A stretch of DNA of 64,000 bases, from the NCBI GenBank assembly GCA_022266195.1, contig WHVY01000001.1, positions 19,592,001 to 19,656,000 on the forward strand. The letters are read 5' to 3'. Positions 22,801 to 37,300 of this stretch are shown piece by piece. The notes below the pieces were generated by a model. It saw nothing but the letters and a program-made list of their open reading frames with translations. It was not told the origin of the DNA and ran no database searches. Made by a program: the position numbers and the translations under genes. How positions within the stretch are numbered: the stretch's first letter is position 1; each line of letters begins with the position of its first letter. The DNA is from Tetranychus cinnabarinus. Taxonomy: Eukaryota > Arthropoda > Arachnida > Trombidiformes > Tetranychidae.

Positions 22801-25800
22801 TGATCTCAATCTATGGTAAGATACTTCATCTCGATCATTTAGCGGACCAATAGCCCAGATAACTGCTTGATTGCCATCACTGTAAACATGTTGATCAAAT
22901 CTATCATCGACTGTTCAAGTAAAATTGAAAAAAAGAGCAAAAAATGGTAAAAATTGTGTTAATTCATCATCCTATTCAAAAATTTAATAATGATTACGGT
23001 TCATGCTAGCATTTCATTGAGTAATTTAAAATACTATTCAGAATTAAATATCAAAAGCTAATATTCTTCCAATAATTAATAGTAAAGATATTTGAAAAAA
23101 TCAAGAAATCTTAAACTGGTGACCTCCTAGATATTTGAGGCCAGTAAGCCTTCGATAACACATTGATTGAATTGAATGTGTAAACGCTGTTAATCTGGGT
23201 GATGAAGTATTTTTGAAAAAAGCTTGAAAAATACAATTGATAATTCCATTTATCGCTTCAATAGACTCAAATAAAGAAGAATCGGAAAGAATCGGAAAGA
23301 AAAATTTTCAAATTGTTAACCAAAATTAGAAAAAAATTACACACTTTGATGTATCAAGGTTAAATAGTTAAACTATCGAGTGTCAATACAAATAAATTAT
23401 GCTCACCTCCTAATTGTGGTCGTTTAAATGTAACCAAAGTGAATCCATTAACCAGGGCTGCATGAAGAAGAGTTATACTATCTGAGGCACCAGAATATTT
23501 CAAATCAGGACAGCTTCCAGTTGTTCCAACGCACTAATTAAAATACAGAAATCGTATTAATAAACATTTCAAACCAATAATTTTCAATGACAAAATGAAA
23601 AGACAAATATTTGAAACCAGTTATCAAGTTAAACATGAAATGAACCATTTCAATTTGTATGCTATAAATGTTAGCACAAATTGTATCGTTACTTATTGTT
23701 ATTAGAATATTTTAATGGAATTTGAGTTTTAGAGAAAAAAGATCAAAATCAAATCAATGAAGATAAATTGGTTGATAAAAAAAGGCTCATCAGAAGAAGT
23801 TTTAATTTCTCAATTTCTGCAACTCCCGTTGGACTCTTGTTAACATTAAAGTAGTTGATCCGTGAAGCAAAGATCAATTTGAAAACTATCTTAATTCTAA
23901 TTAGGTTATTTCATGATGCTTGAAATAATAACAACGATGAAATTTAATCAGATAATTGATAATAATAAAATTACCTGTTCTTTACTGCCAAGATAATAAT
24001 CAACAGCGTGACCTTTCCCATTGGGACCATACCAAGTAACAACTGCATCAGCTCCGACCATGTTTGATTTAGAGTCATCCTTAGATAGTCCAAAGGCCAT
24101 ATATTCATTTGGTTCTGAATTAAATTAAAATTGAATAACATTTAATATTTAATGTATTTACAACAAATTAAAAATGTATTAGTTGAGGTGTTCAAAGGAA
24201 GATACTTGTGTTGAATCCAACACATTTTCACAATTAGCTAATGATAGATGCAATTTTTAGCGTAATATGAATATTTATATTTGAAAGAGGAAAACTAAAG
24301 GAAGGTATTGAATGAAATTCTTGAATTTAACCAATCCATGAATTTCATGGTCCGTTCAGGGTCAAAATCAGGGTCAGGATCAGGGTCGAATAATGTTATT
24401 TAGAGCGTGTTGTAACAAGAAACATGATTATATAAGAAGAAAGGTGAGCGCAAAAAAAGAGGTGAAAAAAAGGTTTCAGAGAAAACAAAAAGAATATCGT
24501 TTTTTTTGAAGAATAATCATTTCAACTATTTAGTAATTTAAAATCATTTGATTTACCTATTTTACCGACAAGTTGCATGACAATATCATCACCATCCATT
24601 ACCCAGCGTAACTCAAAACCAAGTTGATCATAGAGGACTTCACAGTTTAATTTACTCTGTATGGGAATAGATGAAGAAATGGAACAATTAACAAACAAAA
24701 ACATGTAAAAGCTGAGTAAACACATTCAGGTAATATTTCCAAACAAAAGTATCAATTGAAAAAGAACACTTTAAATCCTGTTAATTGTACCAATAAGATG
24801 ATACAGATCTCTCATTCAGACAATTTACATTTGATGAGAATCAAATTTAAACATAAATGTAGTCGTTTTTCAAGGCTCTACTGATGATTGAGTGAACAGA
24901 TCGAGATAACAGTAAAGCATTTATTTTTCAATAGAAACAATTGTTGTACTATTTAATGACTGTTGACTTACCTCGGGTTTAACTCCAAGCATTTTGGGCG
25001 ATGGAGGAACCCTAATGTTTTGTGGTATCCGAGTGTTACCAAAATCAACTTGATACTCTTCACACCAAACACCAACCCAATCATAATCCCAGATTGTTTT
25101 ACCCTCGGGTAACGAGATGACAACAGTTTCTCCGGAATATTTTCTCAACGGTTTATCTGAACCATTTTCATCTTTCAACCTTAAACCTGTTGAACTTTGC
25201 CTTGGACCAGGAGTGACCCACCAATAACCAGCAGGACCTTGTCCATCATAATGGAAGTCATTGATGAGAAAAGTTTGAGCATCGACAATGGTTATGGGAC
25301 CAGATTTAACACCATGCTCCAATTGGGACAATGGCCGTATCTCAACAGGTGTAGGTATAATCAAATTACGGGGTATATTGATGTGTCCAAAATTGGCTTT
25401 AAATTTGCGACACCAAACTGAAAACCATTTGATATCACGGAATGTTTTGCCCTCCGGAAGACGAAGTACAATATCTTTTTTGGTATAAGCACCAAGAGGT
25501 TTGGTTCTGGTTAGGAAAGAAAGAAAATGCAAAAACAAAAATATCAGTAACGGTAGGTTCATTAACGGTCATTTATAGTCTCTTATTATGAAATATCGTG
25601 TTTTACTCGCAGTTTACCTCTTATTTCATAATGTTCAATATTGTCTTGGTTGTTGTTGCTATTAATAACATTGTAATGGTTATAATTTATACTATAACCC
25701 TCATTAGCCTCAACAATATTAACAACTTTTTTGTTTGATTATCTAATACCTATTCAGTTGTTTTTTTATGACTACCAAAATTGCAATTTAATTAAGGTGA

Positions 25801-28800
25801 GGCCTGAGTTTAAATTATAACGAATGTTAAGTTTTGAATTATCTAAAGCAAAAAGATTGTTAAGTTGATCATCAAATAAAGTAAAAACAAATTAACTAAC
25901 AAATCATTTGTTTCTTGCCTAATTTTTTAGCCTTTTGATGATCTTTTTATGTAAAGTATGGCGCTTTTCACCCAATAACATACACTAATAAAGCATAATG
26001 CAAGCGAAATGCTCATAATGAATTGATTCCTCGCTAATTTTAATGTTTATTCAATACTCATTTCTAATTATTTCATCATTGCAATTTTAAATTAAACACA
26101 ACAAAAAGCTATTAATAAAATCACATCTAAACTGTGAACATGAAACGTTTCGGGTTTGTTTAACCCAGCACAAAGCTACAAACAATATACATGTAAATTT
26201 GATTAAAGCTTTCTTAAGAGATCAATAGATTAATTAGTGAAAAGCTAATTGATAATGAGTTGTATCAAAAAACAATTTAAACAAAAGGTCTTGTTAAAGA
26301 TGCATTATCTGAGCTTTAACATTTTGTTTTCACTTTTCAAGATGACTTTCATTTGCAAACAACAAATTTTAATCAATCTAATTAACTTACGATCCTTTCT
26401 CATCAGGCACAATGAAACCAGTGACATCAGGGTTAGTTGTGGTTCCTGCCCAAAAATAAGCATCAGGAGCTGATCCATCATAACTGAAGCCTTTAATGAA
26501 AATTGTATTCTCATCCACCGAGAATACATCTCCGGCCACATTGTGTAAAGTTGTGTCTAATTTGCCAATATAAGTACCATAGTATGGACCTCGCTGTGAT
26601 TGTCCAAGGATTAACTCATCTAATTAAATTAAATAGAAAAGAAAAAAAGAAATTAATTTTTATGCAAATCTTCATCAGAAGATAAAGTTGAATCAAGCTT
26701 CAAGAAAACTGGTTTTGAAAATGGTTGCTTTTCCCTCGCTTTTCACATTCAATGGATGAAAACATGAGAATAGACGTTGAATCAACTGAATCAGTTAATG
26801 ATTTTTACAATGAGTCAGTAGTAATAACGTTATATAAGGGTTAAAATTTGACCAAAAGGGTCTTGTTTGATTTCAAGATTTCATGAGCTTTGAGTTTATA
26901 AATCAAGCATCTTGGGTTTTGTTTTTGTTCTTGAACCAAATATGGTTTTGATTAAATAGATGATCAATCATGAAATAAATGATAGCAAACATATTGATCA
27001 AAAGAGAAACATTAACATTTAATTTGGTTGTTTCGATCAGAAATTTAGCTGTTCTAAACTCAATAACATATCATCATTTATATCATCAATAACTATTAAC
27101 GTTATTGATGGCAAATCAATGGTATGAGATGTTGGTTAACATGATAACTAAAAAACAAAGTAAACTAATGGGTTTTTGTTAATCATTAAAGATATGACCA
27201 ACACAATAGATCAAACAAAATGAAACCATACTTTCAGTAGTGTTAGGTGTTGATTAAGTCTCCACTCATTGAATCAACATCATGGTTTTGATTAATTGCC
27301 GTAATTTGCTCTCCATTTGACTTGAATTCTTGATTCCATTTTTAAAGGTAAAACCACAAGCAAAATGATGAAGCCAAACTTGATTCAAGTGATAGCAATG
27401 TGGATAAAAATCAGGAAACTAAATTTTCACGATCAATATCAGCTGTTAGATTGAGAAAAGTTTACTTTAAATCAGACTGACCATCCAGTTAACCACAGCT
27501 AATCTTAAGGTCATATTGCCATAAGTGTCTGATGAAAATCAAGATGTTAAGTATTATGAAATTTTTGATACACTAACACCAAGAATCTTTAAATGTTGCC
27601 GAATATCTTGATGACGGTTATGATAATCATAATGATGACAACAAGTCACCAATGTTAATCAGCTTTAAGCAACCCAAAAATACTGTTAATCCTATTTAAA
27701 CTCAATCCGGTTACATAAAGATTATTCCGGTTACTGGTGACCGCATTCCAATCGACTGATTATTTATCATAAGATAGTTAATTTCTCATCTTCTTTTTGG
27801 CACTTCATTTGATTGAGTTCACCAACAGCCTTGTTTTGCTTTTACCACAAAAGTGTAAATTAAGGCTTTTTTTCTTGTAACCAAACAGTTAAAACGATGA
27901 TAATAATGAAACTAACCAACACCAATCACCATGTAATCATCAGCTATGTTAATCACAGTAGTTTATTTCATAACATGATTTACCTTCCTTTGAGAAGTTG
28001 CAGTTAATTATGAGAAATGTCAATCATCACTTAATACAGCAAAATTAACAGCCTAAAAAGTAAAAAGCCAACAGCAAAATCCAATAGAGAAAGAGACAGC
28101 AATTTTGTTAAATTATTCAATACAATAAGATGTTGATTTGTAATAAATTTGACAGTTCAATTGGCTTGTTGTTAAACTCGGTGTAACCTCAATTTAAGGG
28201 TTTGATTGTTTACAGTTAACAATTTGATTAACAAACAAAAACAAAACAAGAAACATAATGAGTGAAAGAAAAAAAAATAGACTTGAAAAGCAAAAGCAAG
28301 AGAAATTTTTTGAAACAAAAAGCAAAGTTGCGTCAGTTGATTGATTGAGAAAGGGAAATTGTGATAATTACAATCGGTAATATGACCATTTAGTAAATTT
28401 ATTTTTAGCAATTTTAAACATTTTAACAATATGTTAACTATTAATGAAAGTATTTTTGATTTTATTTTCTGATTTCTCACACGAGAAAAGTAATCAAGCA
28501 ATCAAAGACAAATTATGACAATTATACTTTCTTAATACAGTTTTCACTGGTCAGCTGGCTATGCCAGTTTGATGCCCTTTATACCTTTAGCTTTGGGAGT
28601 CATCATTCGGCTTGATTTTACTTTTCCTTCTGTTGATGTGTTAAAATAATCATTTAATCGTGAGTAATCATTAATTAATGATAATTATAAGTTCAATTAA
28701 TGATTAATGAATGCAATCTAAATTTATATTTAATCTAAAGTTGAAATCACTTTACGTCCAACAGTTAAATCCTTTTCTTCATCGGATGGAAGGCAAAAAA

Positions 28801-31800
28801 TGGCTTCCCATGCTTTCTCCTATCCATTCAATCCTTTCTTCTGTGTTTGTGTAAAGTAATTGTTTTTTTTATTAACAAATCAATTTCTTGTCGATATTTA
28901 TGTCAATATATTTTGATACCTTTATTTTATAATCACCATCATCATCATTCTCACAAGTCAAACTAGTCATCATGGTTTAAGTGTAAGAAAAAGCTTGTTT
29001 ATTAACAATCCAACGTTGTTAGCGGAACTAAACTCACTGTTATTTGTGCGTTGTTTATAAAAATAACTTTTTCTTTCTCATCTCACCTTGCCCATTATTA
29101 TTGAGATTATAATTATTATCTTCTTATTCTTCTAGAATCATCATCATCATCATCTTGACTTTAACTGACAATCAATTGGCAATAACTTTTCAAATCAACA
29201 CCGTAAATATAATATGTATATTTATATGTGGGTTATACATGGTACATCAATTGACCCTGATCTTGGATAAAGCAAAAGGGAACACAAAAGGAAACCAAAG
29301 ATGAAAAAAGATGACTTCTTGCTCTCTCCCGATCTTTTCTGGCCATCATATTTTCATCTTCATTTACAACGAAGAAAAAAAATATGATGAAAAGATAAAA
29401 TCAGCACGAGCATAAACTTGTTATTGTTATTATTGGTAAAACCTGAATTGATTTATTGACTGGTCAGATGAATGTGTAACTGACAACCTTTTACCTTTCA
29501 TCAGCTTTTTTTATCATCACTCTCATCTTCTGGTTCATTCATCTTCAGGCATTCATCTTATTCTCCATTTGAAACAATTATCGATCATCATCAGTGCCTT
29601 ACATTATCATATTTAAAATTATGACCATTATGAATGGTAAATATTGACCATCGTGAAATAAGATTCACCTAATGACAAGCCTCCAACAACAAAGGGACCA
29701 TGAAATAAACAAACATATCACTGTCAATGTGATTATTTTTCATGACTATTATTATCATCTGATTATTGTTGATAAAGGTCAAATCGTGAAGTATTTTCAA
29801 CATACAAACCTATTTAACGAAATTATTTCCAATAACAATCAATAGTAATATATGATATTAAGCCATTTGCGATTTTTGGTCAGCAACAATATAAAGCGAT
29901 TGCTTTATCAAGCCAACAATATTTCAATAATATTGAGACAAACTTGTATCCAACTCATTATCAATGTTTTTTCACCTAATATCAGCAATTACACCTTGAT
30001 TTAAGGTTATCCACTTTTCCCTCCAACAAAATCATGAAGCAAAAAAAGTAGACGATGGGATACAATAAATTATGAGAATAACTAAAAAAGGTTATTATTC
30101 CGTTTTAAAGTGTAAATTTTAGCACGCAATCTAAAAAGCTTATATTAATTATGAGAATGGTTAAGATATTGTGTCTAATGTGTTTGTAAGCATAATCGAT
30201 CAACTAATCAATAAAAGAATGGCTAATAATGATTGAATAGTTTTCACTTTGAGTTGAAATGGAATTGAAATAGCGATTGAAATTGAAAGAAATGAGCAAT
30301 CAGAATTGATGATACATGATGAATTCAACGATAGAGATGAGAATGATGATGATCACAACAAGCTGAGCAAAATATCTTTGGTTAAAATTGATTTTATAAT
30401 TGAGAAGCAAACCAAACAAGACTTGAGTAGACACAAAAAACCAAACAAAGGTTTAATCAAAACCATCGACATCGATGATTCACAGTAACCTAATCCAGTT
30501 ATTAGATGACCGTTAATCAATGAATTAACCAAACACACAAACTTATAATCAGAAATTGAATGAAGATGATCAATAAAAATGAATTATCAATCAGAATTGA
30601 TTAGCAAAAAAAAGCCAATAACAGCTGATAAAAAACCTAAAGGCTAAAGGCTTTTTTGTACGCGGCAAGTTCAAATGTTCAATTTAATTTCATTTTAATC
30701 AGTTTTTTGTCGATGAAAATTAATTTTTTATCAACATGAATTATTAAACTAACAATTCAATGTTAATGACAGTATCAAAAAAAGTAAAATGCAAGCTTTA
30801 GTCGACTCTGATGATGATGTTGAAAAATATTGATCGTCAAAAGAGGTTGAATGATTCATCGGAAGATGAAAATGGTTAAGGGTAAAGGCAAGAGATGTAG
30901 TCATCTTTTGTCCTCCCAAATGTCTTCCATGTGTTAACCTTATACAATCTAATGAAAGCTGAATCACAATCATCATCAAGAATTGACATTTTCAACAGCA
31001 AAAGCTGTAAAACACTTTGATATAAAAATATTTCTCATCTACAACCTTTTGTCATGATGATTATGGATAGGAATCAACAACATTTTCCCATTTTGTTCAG
31101 CTTGTTACATCCATTTAACCCTGAAATTGATTCAACATCTTCCAACATCATTCCTCTTCATCGACCCTTCACTGATCAATAAAATGCCAATTCAACTCTA
31201 AAAGCATTGAGTAGCATATGAAAACAGCCCAAATCTAAATCATGATAAAGTAAATTAATCCTTCATCGCAGCCCTTATTTACTCGTAACTTCAATCAAAT
31301 TGATTTTCAATTGTCTTTTCACCTTTTCTTCACCATCTTAATCAATTCCCATGTAATCCATTAGAAACGGTTAAACACTTTAACTGATTAAATTTGCAAA
31401 TGGTCAACAATGGGACAAATTGTTTTCAATTAAATTTAATTTTACAACCATTCTATTAAAAGAAATAACAATTTGATGGCAAAAAACAGGCTCATCTTAC
31501 AATACAATGTAATACATCGTGATGTTAAACCAGTTAATTTATTCTTGATTGTACTTTTTAACAATAACTAAATGTAATGATCATTATGATTATTTGAATA
31601 TTAAACCATAAATGGCCATTAAAGTCAACAATTTAATATACACTGACCTGTTTGGGTCAACATTCAATTTACTTGTAATTTTTCAATAGCAACAATCAAC
31701 CTCTAATATGATTATTGTGACAATCAGATTGAAAAAGCAAATCTTGAACAATCAAAACGAATCTAATTGAAATGACTTTTACATTAACCAGGAAAAAAAA

Positions 31801-33683
31801 CCAAAGTAAATGGTGAAATTGATTTACCCATTGGGATGATGAGAGTTTTAATCATGGACAGTAGAACAATTTAATTGTTAATTTGAATGCAAATTAACTG
31901 GCTTGAATATAATTAAAAGGAAGCAACAATGCAAGTTGAAGAGCAAAAACCAAGCGGCGATTGATCATTTTTCCTGTCCAATAGCTTTTAATACTGACAA
32001 TTAAACGGTCAATTAAATGAGTCAGTTTATGTAAAAATCTCCAATCCATTTAAATGACCCAAATTGATGAGACAATTTAGCTGACAAATTTTGAGCAATT
32101 AACTCGGAAAAATGGGAAAACAAAATGATCATCTTTTCTTGTTCATCTTCAGGCAAACTTTCAACGCTAATATTAAGGGATTGGTTTGTTGCCCAATGAA
32201 TTTGAATGATAATACTAATTACAGTTTAATCAAACAACAATTTAACTTGGAAAATGGAAAGCAGCAAAAATTTAAATTAAACATTAAAATTGATTATTTT
32301 ACTTCTTTTTGATGCCATTTTTCAAGTGAAAGTTTAAAATATTTATAATCAAATGGTTAAATCGTACAAATTGCAACTATTTTGAAATTGATTTAACAGT
32401 TAACTAAGCACAGTTTAGAGACGATAAAGAAAGTGATTAGAATTGGTGAATTGGTTTGGTTAATCAACAATATCAGATGAAATTGACTCGATCTTGAAAT
32501 AGAGAAAATTTGATCAATCGAACAACAATTTGACTCGAAATTTGAAGTTCAACCTTTTATTTACTTTTAAGGAACACTTTTATTGGGTCAATTTGTTTAA
32601 ATTGTTGACAATCAAAATGAACAAATTTCTTCGTCACAATTGTCAACAGTTAATGTCAACAATTAGCAACAATGGAAAGCTCATCAAATGGAAAAATAAC
32701 AAAAAAAAGTTGATGAAAAAACAAATTGAATTGAATTTTTAGATCCAAATAGGAATGTAATCTATTTTGATTGTAATTGTTTTTTTTGTTGCTTTAATCA
32801 TGAAATCTATTCTTGAAATGAAAACTAGAAGATGAAACAAAATTGCAAAATAAATCAGTAAATTGTCTCAATGGAAGTGCAGTCAACAATTTAGATTGTA
32901 AATGAACAACTGAAATGATCTGATTTTGATTAAATATGTAATTCATATTTCATCAAATATTTATGAAAAGGTAAATATAAAAATCATTATTACTCTCATG
33001 ATATGAGAAGGCCGTAAGGCATAGAGTTTAAAATAAGTTTAAGGTAAGAAATCAATTGGTCGGAATTGAATTCTCAATCAACGTTTTCTTCATCCTTATT
33101 TTTACCATCCTCTTCATCATCATAACTATTTGCATCATCGTTGCCGTTAACAACCTAAAATTACGGCATTTTCATGACCTAGAACCTTGCCGGCTTAGGT
33201 TCACATGTAGGTTCAGTGGAACCGTCAGTTTCTTAAGGATTTTGCTTTCATCTCCTTAATCATACAGAATGGCCAACTGTCACCGTTCCTCATTATCAGC
33301 ATCATTATCAAGTTAATAATGTTACTTTCATTTAATAATGCAAGGTAAAAGATCACGAAATTCACGTTAGTATAGAAACGCATTTTACTTTCTCATTATG
33401 TTTAACATTGAATGAAATATTTTGCATGGAATTTCATTAAATTTCAATTTTAACATTTCTGGCTAATTGTTGGTGAAACACGGAATTAGAAAGTTTCTAA
33501 ATATAAGTTAACAATTTATAACGTAAAAGTAAATTAAATTGTGACTTGATGTTTTTGTTAATTATTTTGGTAAAGCAACCATTTTCATCTGTTAGGAGTT
33601 TGATAAGAGTTGGAGTAAAAAACAATAGACTTACTTTGAATGATTAATCCAAGGGTTATTAGAGTTATCCTGGCTAGTATCAT
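19846..33683 (-). CDS. Skeletor: Protein Skeletor (2x DM13, DOMON, cupredoxin-like)
   Basis: Exons (minus): 33635-33683, 26391-26619, 24972-25506, 24557-24656, 23975-24114, 23407-23533, 19846-22910. Phases agree at every junction and give 1,414 residues. Exon 1 encodes only MILARITLITLGLIIQ, the signal peptide, separated by a 7,015-bp intron. Two DM13 domains follow (about 26-138 and 145-255), each with a YDG...Y/FWxG/P block and a conserved VWC. A DOMON domain spans 276-393 over exons 4-6, with VTWYGPNGKGHAVDYYL. Residues about 516-695 form a cupredoxin-like region with YYQCYTH. The C-terminal ~700 residues are Ser/Thr/Pro-rich with a His-rich patch (HHHNHDDGFDHDD), ending in a hydrophobic segment like a GPI-anchor signal. 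The DM13/DOMON arrangement is that of arthropod Skeletor; in Drosophila the gene is named for a spindle-matrix protein, whereas the domains predict an extracellular redox/haem protein. The EXD1-like gene is convergent downstream. Confidence 0.92.
26620..33634 (-). other. First intron of Skeletor (7 kb)
   Basis: Joins the signal-peptide exon to the first DM13 exon. The donor is CAAA|GTAAGT and the acceptor TTTAATTAG|AT; the carried base A completes codon AAT (Asn). Apart from short non-ATG or low-complexity ORFs I see no gene inside on either strand. It contains (CAT)n-type microsatellites and AT-rich DNA. Being more than seven times any other intron of this gene, it may hold regulatory elements, but none was recognised. 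Confidence 0.75.
29138..29154 (+). repeat. (ATC)n microsatellite
   Basis: Short pure trinucleotide run inside the first Skeletor intron. Confidence 0.8.
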
Positions 33684-34330
33684 TTTAATTGATTCATGTG
33701 ATGAATTGAAAATTATTGATGATTAAAATGGTGACAATTAACAGAAAATATGATCAAAAACAACAAAAAAATATTTGTTTTCTTTGATGCCGTTCAAGCT
33801 TAAGACATCTAATGGTGTAACAGAGAGGGCGAGAGTTGAAGGCCTGCGATTGTTTATCAACACATAAGTAACAAATATGATGGTTAACAATGATCTAACA
33901 ATTAATTGGTAGTCATTAAACAATTGTCAAATGGCGAATATCCTGGTTGATTGTAGAGACGCGACTTGATTCACTGTTTAACTCGGTATAAGTGTCCGAA
34001 CGTTGTCTTGAACAACTACAAACTTGAATTTGATGTTGTTTCAACTGATTGTTGTTGTTGGTGGTGATGATGATGATGACCAAGAGCACTTTTAGAGCAC
34101 CGTTATACTCATCCAAGAGAGATGAATAGAGAGTCAGTGAGTCAGTGAGTGAGAGAGAGGGCTAGAAACAAGTAATGATAATAATGATGATCAAGTCCGG
34201 GAGTTATGTTTATTATATATATATTTTTTGCTACTCATTTAGTAAAGGCACAACGCCATTTCAAGTCTCACTCTCTTTCATCTTCATCTTCAACTCCCGT
34301 TCAAGATCAGCGACCCAGAAAAGACCGACT
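33684..34330 (-). promoter_or_regulatory. Probable Skeletor 5' UTR / promoter region
   Basis: Lies directly upstream of the Skeletor ATG (33683) on the minus strand. It holds a minus-strand ORF of 66 codons beginning near 34116, followed by CA/GA-rich tracts, a GTCAGTGA tandem (34131-34150) with GAGAGAG, and an alternating TATATATATATA run at 34212-34226. The ORF has no family resemblance and is best read as leader or uORF. Placing the promoter at the TATA run is inference. Confidence 0.3.
34131..34160 (+). repeat. GTCAGTGA tandem repeat with GA tail
   Basis: GAGTCAGTGAGTCAGTGAGT followed by GAGAGAGAGG. The repeated TCAGT word equals the arthropod initiator core and GAGA runs are typical promoter-proximal words, so this may be regulatory rather than neutral. 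Confidence 0.6.
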
Positions 34331-37300
34331 CTCATAGAGAGACGGCCAGAATGATGATGATGATGATGATCAAGTCAATCATCATCCTCTTCATCTTCAT
34401 GCCCATCGTGATTAAAGCCTGAAGCATAAGCCAACGGACATGATGTAATGATAATATAAATGGACGTTGGGTGCAAAAAGATGAAATTAGGTATATTTGG
34501 TTTTCCGTTACTATGTGGGCCTGATAATCAAGATAAACAATTGATTTTCATTATTTACTCATAAACCTCATGATCAACATTTATAATTATTTCAACTTAA
34601 ATTGCTTTATATAATTTTTGCGGTTGGTCAAGTTGAAGTTTGCTGTAGACAAGGTTTAAGTGTCTTTAGGTTTTGGAGCAGCAAAGTCAGACTTTTGATG
34701 TTTCTTTTTTGTTCATCGACCAATAACCCTTTTTGAATTGTTGAGCAGTTGTTTTTGTTGTTGTTTTTCATGTCCAAAAATTATCCAATAATTAAAGTTA
34801 AGATGAGCTTGATATCAATTTAAAGATTGACCTTAAACAGGACCTTAAACATCGTCATCTTGTTTCATCTTAATACAATCTTGTTGAGTCTGTAACATGA
34901 TGACAAAATTAAATGTACAGTTAATGATGATAGTGATGATGATCAATGAAAAAAAGCGGATAATAAAAACAAATGATGACAATGAAAGAGGATTGATGAA
35001 AGTTGAAAATGAAAGATGAATGATGAAAAATGAAAGACGAAAGATGATGAGGGATGAAAATGGTGAAAAGATAAACAAAAAAGCAACAAACTCGTATTAA
35101 AAGGGAAACCTTGATGATACATAATGATGATTGGGAATGGTGAAGGTGGTGAAGATTAAATGATAATAAATTAATCATTATTATGTATCTCAACACAATC
35201 TGATTGTCTTTTTTGTTGTACTCTTTTTGAACACGAAGAAATCGATTTGTTAACCATAAACTATATTGACCTCATAATGTTAAACGGTAAATCCTAATAT
35301 TAAAATGGCTTATCCATTATTAGATGTATAATCATTTTCATTCATTAAGATTTCCTCTCTCAATAAAAATGGGAGTGTGAAATGTTTGATGTTGTTGATA
35401 GCAAACCTTAAAATGAAACCCAAATCTAATCATATTCATCTTCATCCTCATCAACTGATATGTAATAATCATAACAGTAACTCTCAACTATATATTTTAA
35501 CACTTATGAATTTTGTTCATTCAACAGGGTCAGTTGGTAATACAATCCGTATATAATTGTTTGATTGGACATTAATGAAAGCCCTTGAAGCCAATTGGGT
35601 TTGCAGCTTGAATATCTTTCAATAGTCCTGAATGGCCAACTTATCTTATGGTAAGTAATCAGTCCACGGGATTTCAGGTTGATTCATTGGTCATTTATGG
35701 CTTTGTGCAGTTACAATCGGTCCAGAGTTAATCACAGCTGATATAAAAAAAATGAAATAAATAATCTGGTAATTCAAACAGCTAAACAAGTGAATTTTGA
35801 TTTACTTACTTCACTTGATCTCCGTCCTTTTTGATTATATTTTTATATCCACGTTATTTATATTAATTGATCGTCTGTATATGATAACTTTCAACTGTTG
35901 TTTAAACCTTAATTATTAATATAATAATAATTGGTTTGGTTGTTAATGGATGATACACAACTGCGTGAGAAGATGAATTAAAGGAGAAAAAATGCGAAAA
36001 TAAAAACAAAAAATTAGCGTAAAAGTGAGAAAAAAAACATCAAATCTCTTAATTAACATTACAATCATATTGCAGGATGTAAAAGCTATTGATACTATTA
36101 TAATCATCATTAAAATAATTGTTATTATTGGACCCAAAAATGGTTAACAAGACAATCAACGTAAATAAGGAGTCGGAAAAAAATGTTGAAAGTAGCAAAA
36201 AAGACTTCACTTTTACAGTAGAGAATACGATTTAAGAAAAGCTTCAAGGCATTTGATTGTAACACTATTAGCTTTGTTTACTTAATTACCTTTATTGATT
36301 AACATGATGATTATAAATTTAAGGTTTATTAATAACAAATTAAAGGCAACTTTCACTTGGAGAGGCCTGTTTAATCACAAAACACGATTGAAAAAAAGTA
36401 AAACTGAAGGAAAGCATAAAAGATGTTGGTTAGTTGCATAGTTGAAAATAGCCAAATTTGCGTTGATATGTTGATTAAATTGTTAAAGTTGGTAAGGTTA
36501 GGTTGTCTGCATTGTCAATTGACCATTCACTTCAGGTCAATATTGGATTATTTATTAGTACATTTTATTAAACTTGAATCAAGTAAATAACAACAATCTA
36601 ATAAACAAGTAAATTTAGTCTGTGCATACACTCAGTGACTGGTCACTGACTGGCTGCAAGTTTTACGCGGTCTTTCTTGCTTTGAGCGCTCAAATTAAAA
36701 TTACAAGTCAATAAAATTAAATTTATTATTTTAATTGTAGTTGATGGCGTTTTATTTTTAAATGCAATTGAAAATCAATACAAGACAAGTTGAATAGTAA
36801 AAACAATATTTGTTGCCAATTTTAACAGTGATTTATGGAGAGTAACATCAAAAATAAGTAAAAACAAAAGCTGTTTTCAAGTTTGCTTTACTTAATTTTT
36901 ACAATTTAAAAACTAAACCAATTTACGCGCGATCTAAATTGAGATCACCAATAATGGTGAATCTTTAATGAGTTAACTTTTACCTTGGCAAAGTAAATTT
37001 CCTAAAGTTCAACTGAGAACGGCTAAAAATGTATTTTTTCATCAACACTTTTGCTTTCAGTTCAAAGTCAAATCAAACTGATTTACTTTTTAACAACCAA
37101 CAACCATATTGTTTTCATTCAGTTCAACTGTAAACTTCAATATAATATTAGCAAAATAAAATCAACTGAACCATGTTAACTGATAATCTCTTCATATCTT
37201 CCTCTTCACTATTCCCTATGTTACCCTTCAATATGAGAAAGCTTTTCTCAAAAACCTCTTCTTTACACTGAATTACATCTTGTAATCGCATGGTTTTATC

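Noticed and set aside
33056..33259. Plus-strand ORF with a hydrophobic segment
   Set aside because: Opens with TTG, not ATG; the Ile/Phe run comes from (TCA)n/(ATC)n microsatellite sequence.
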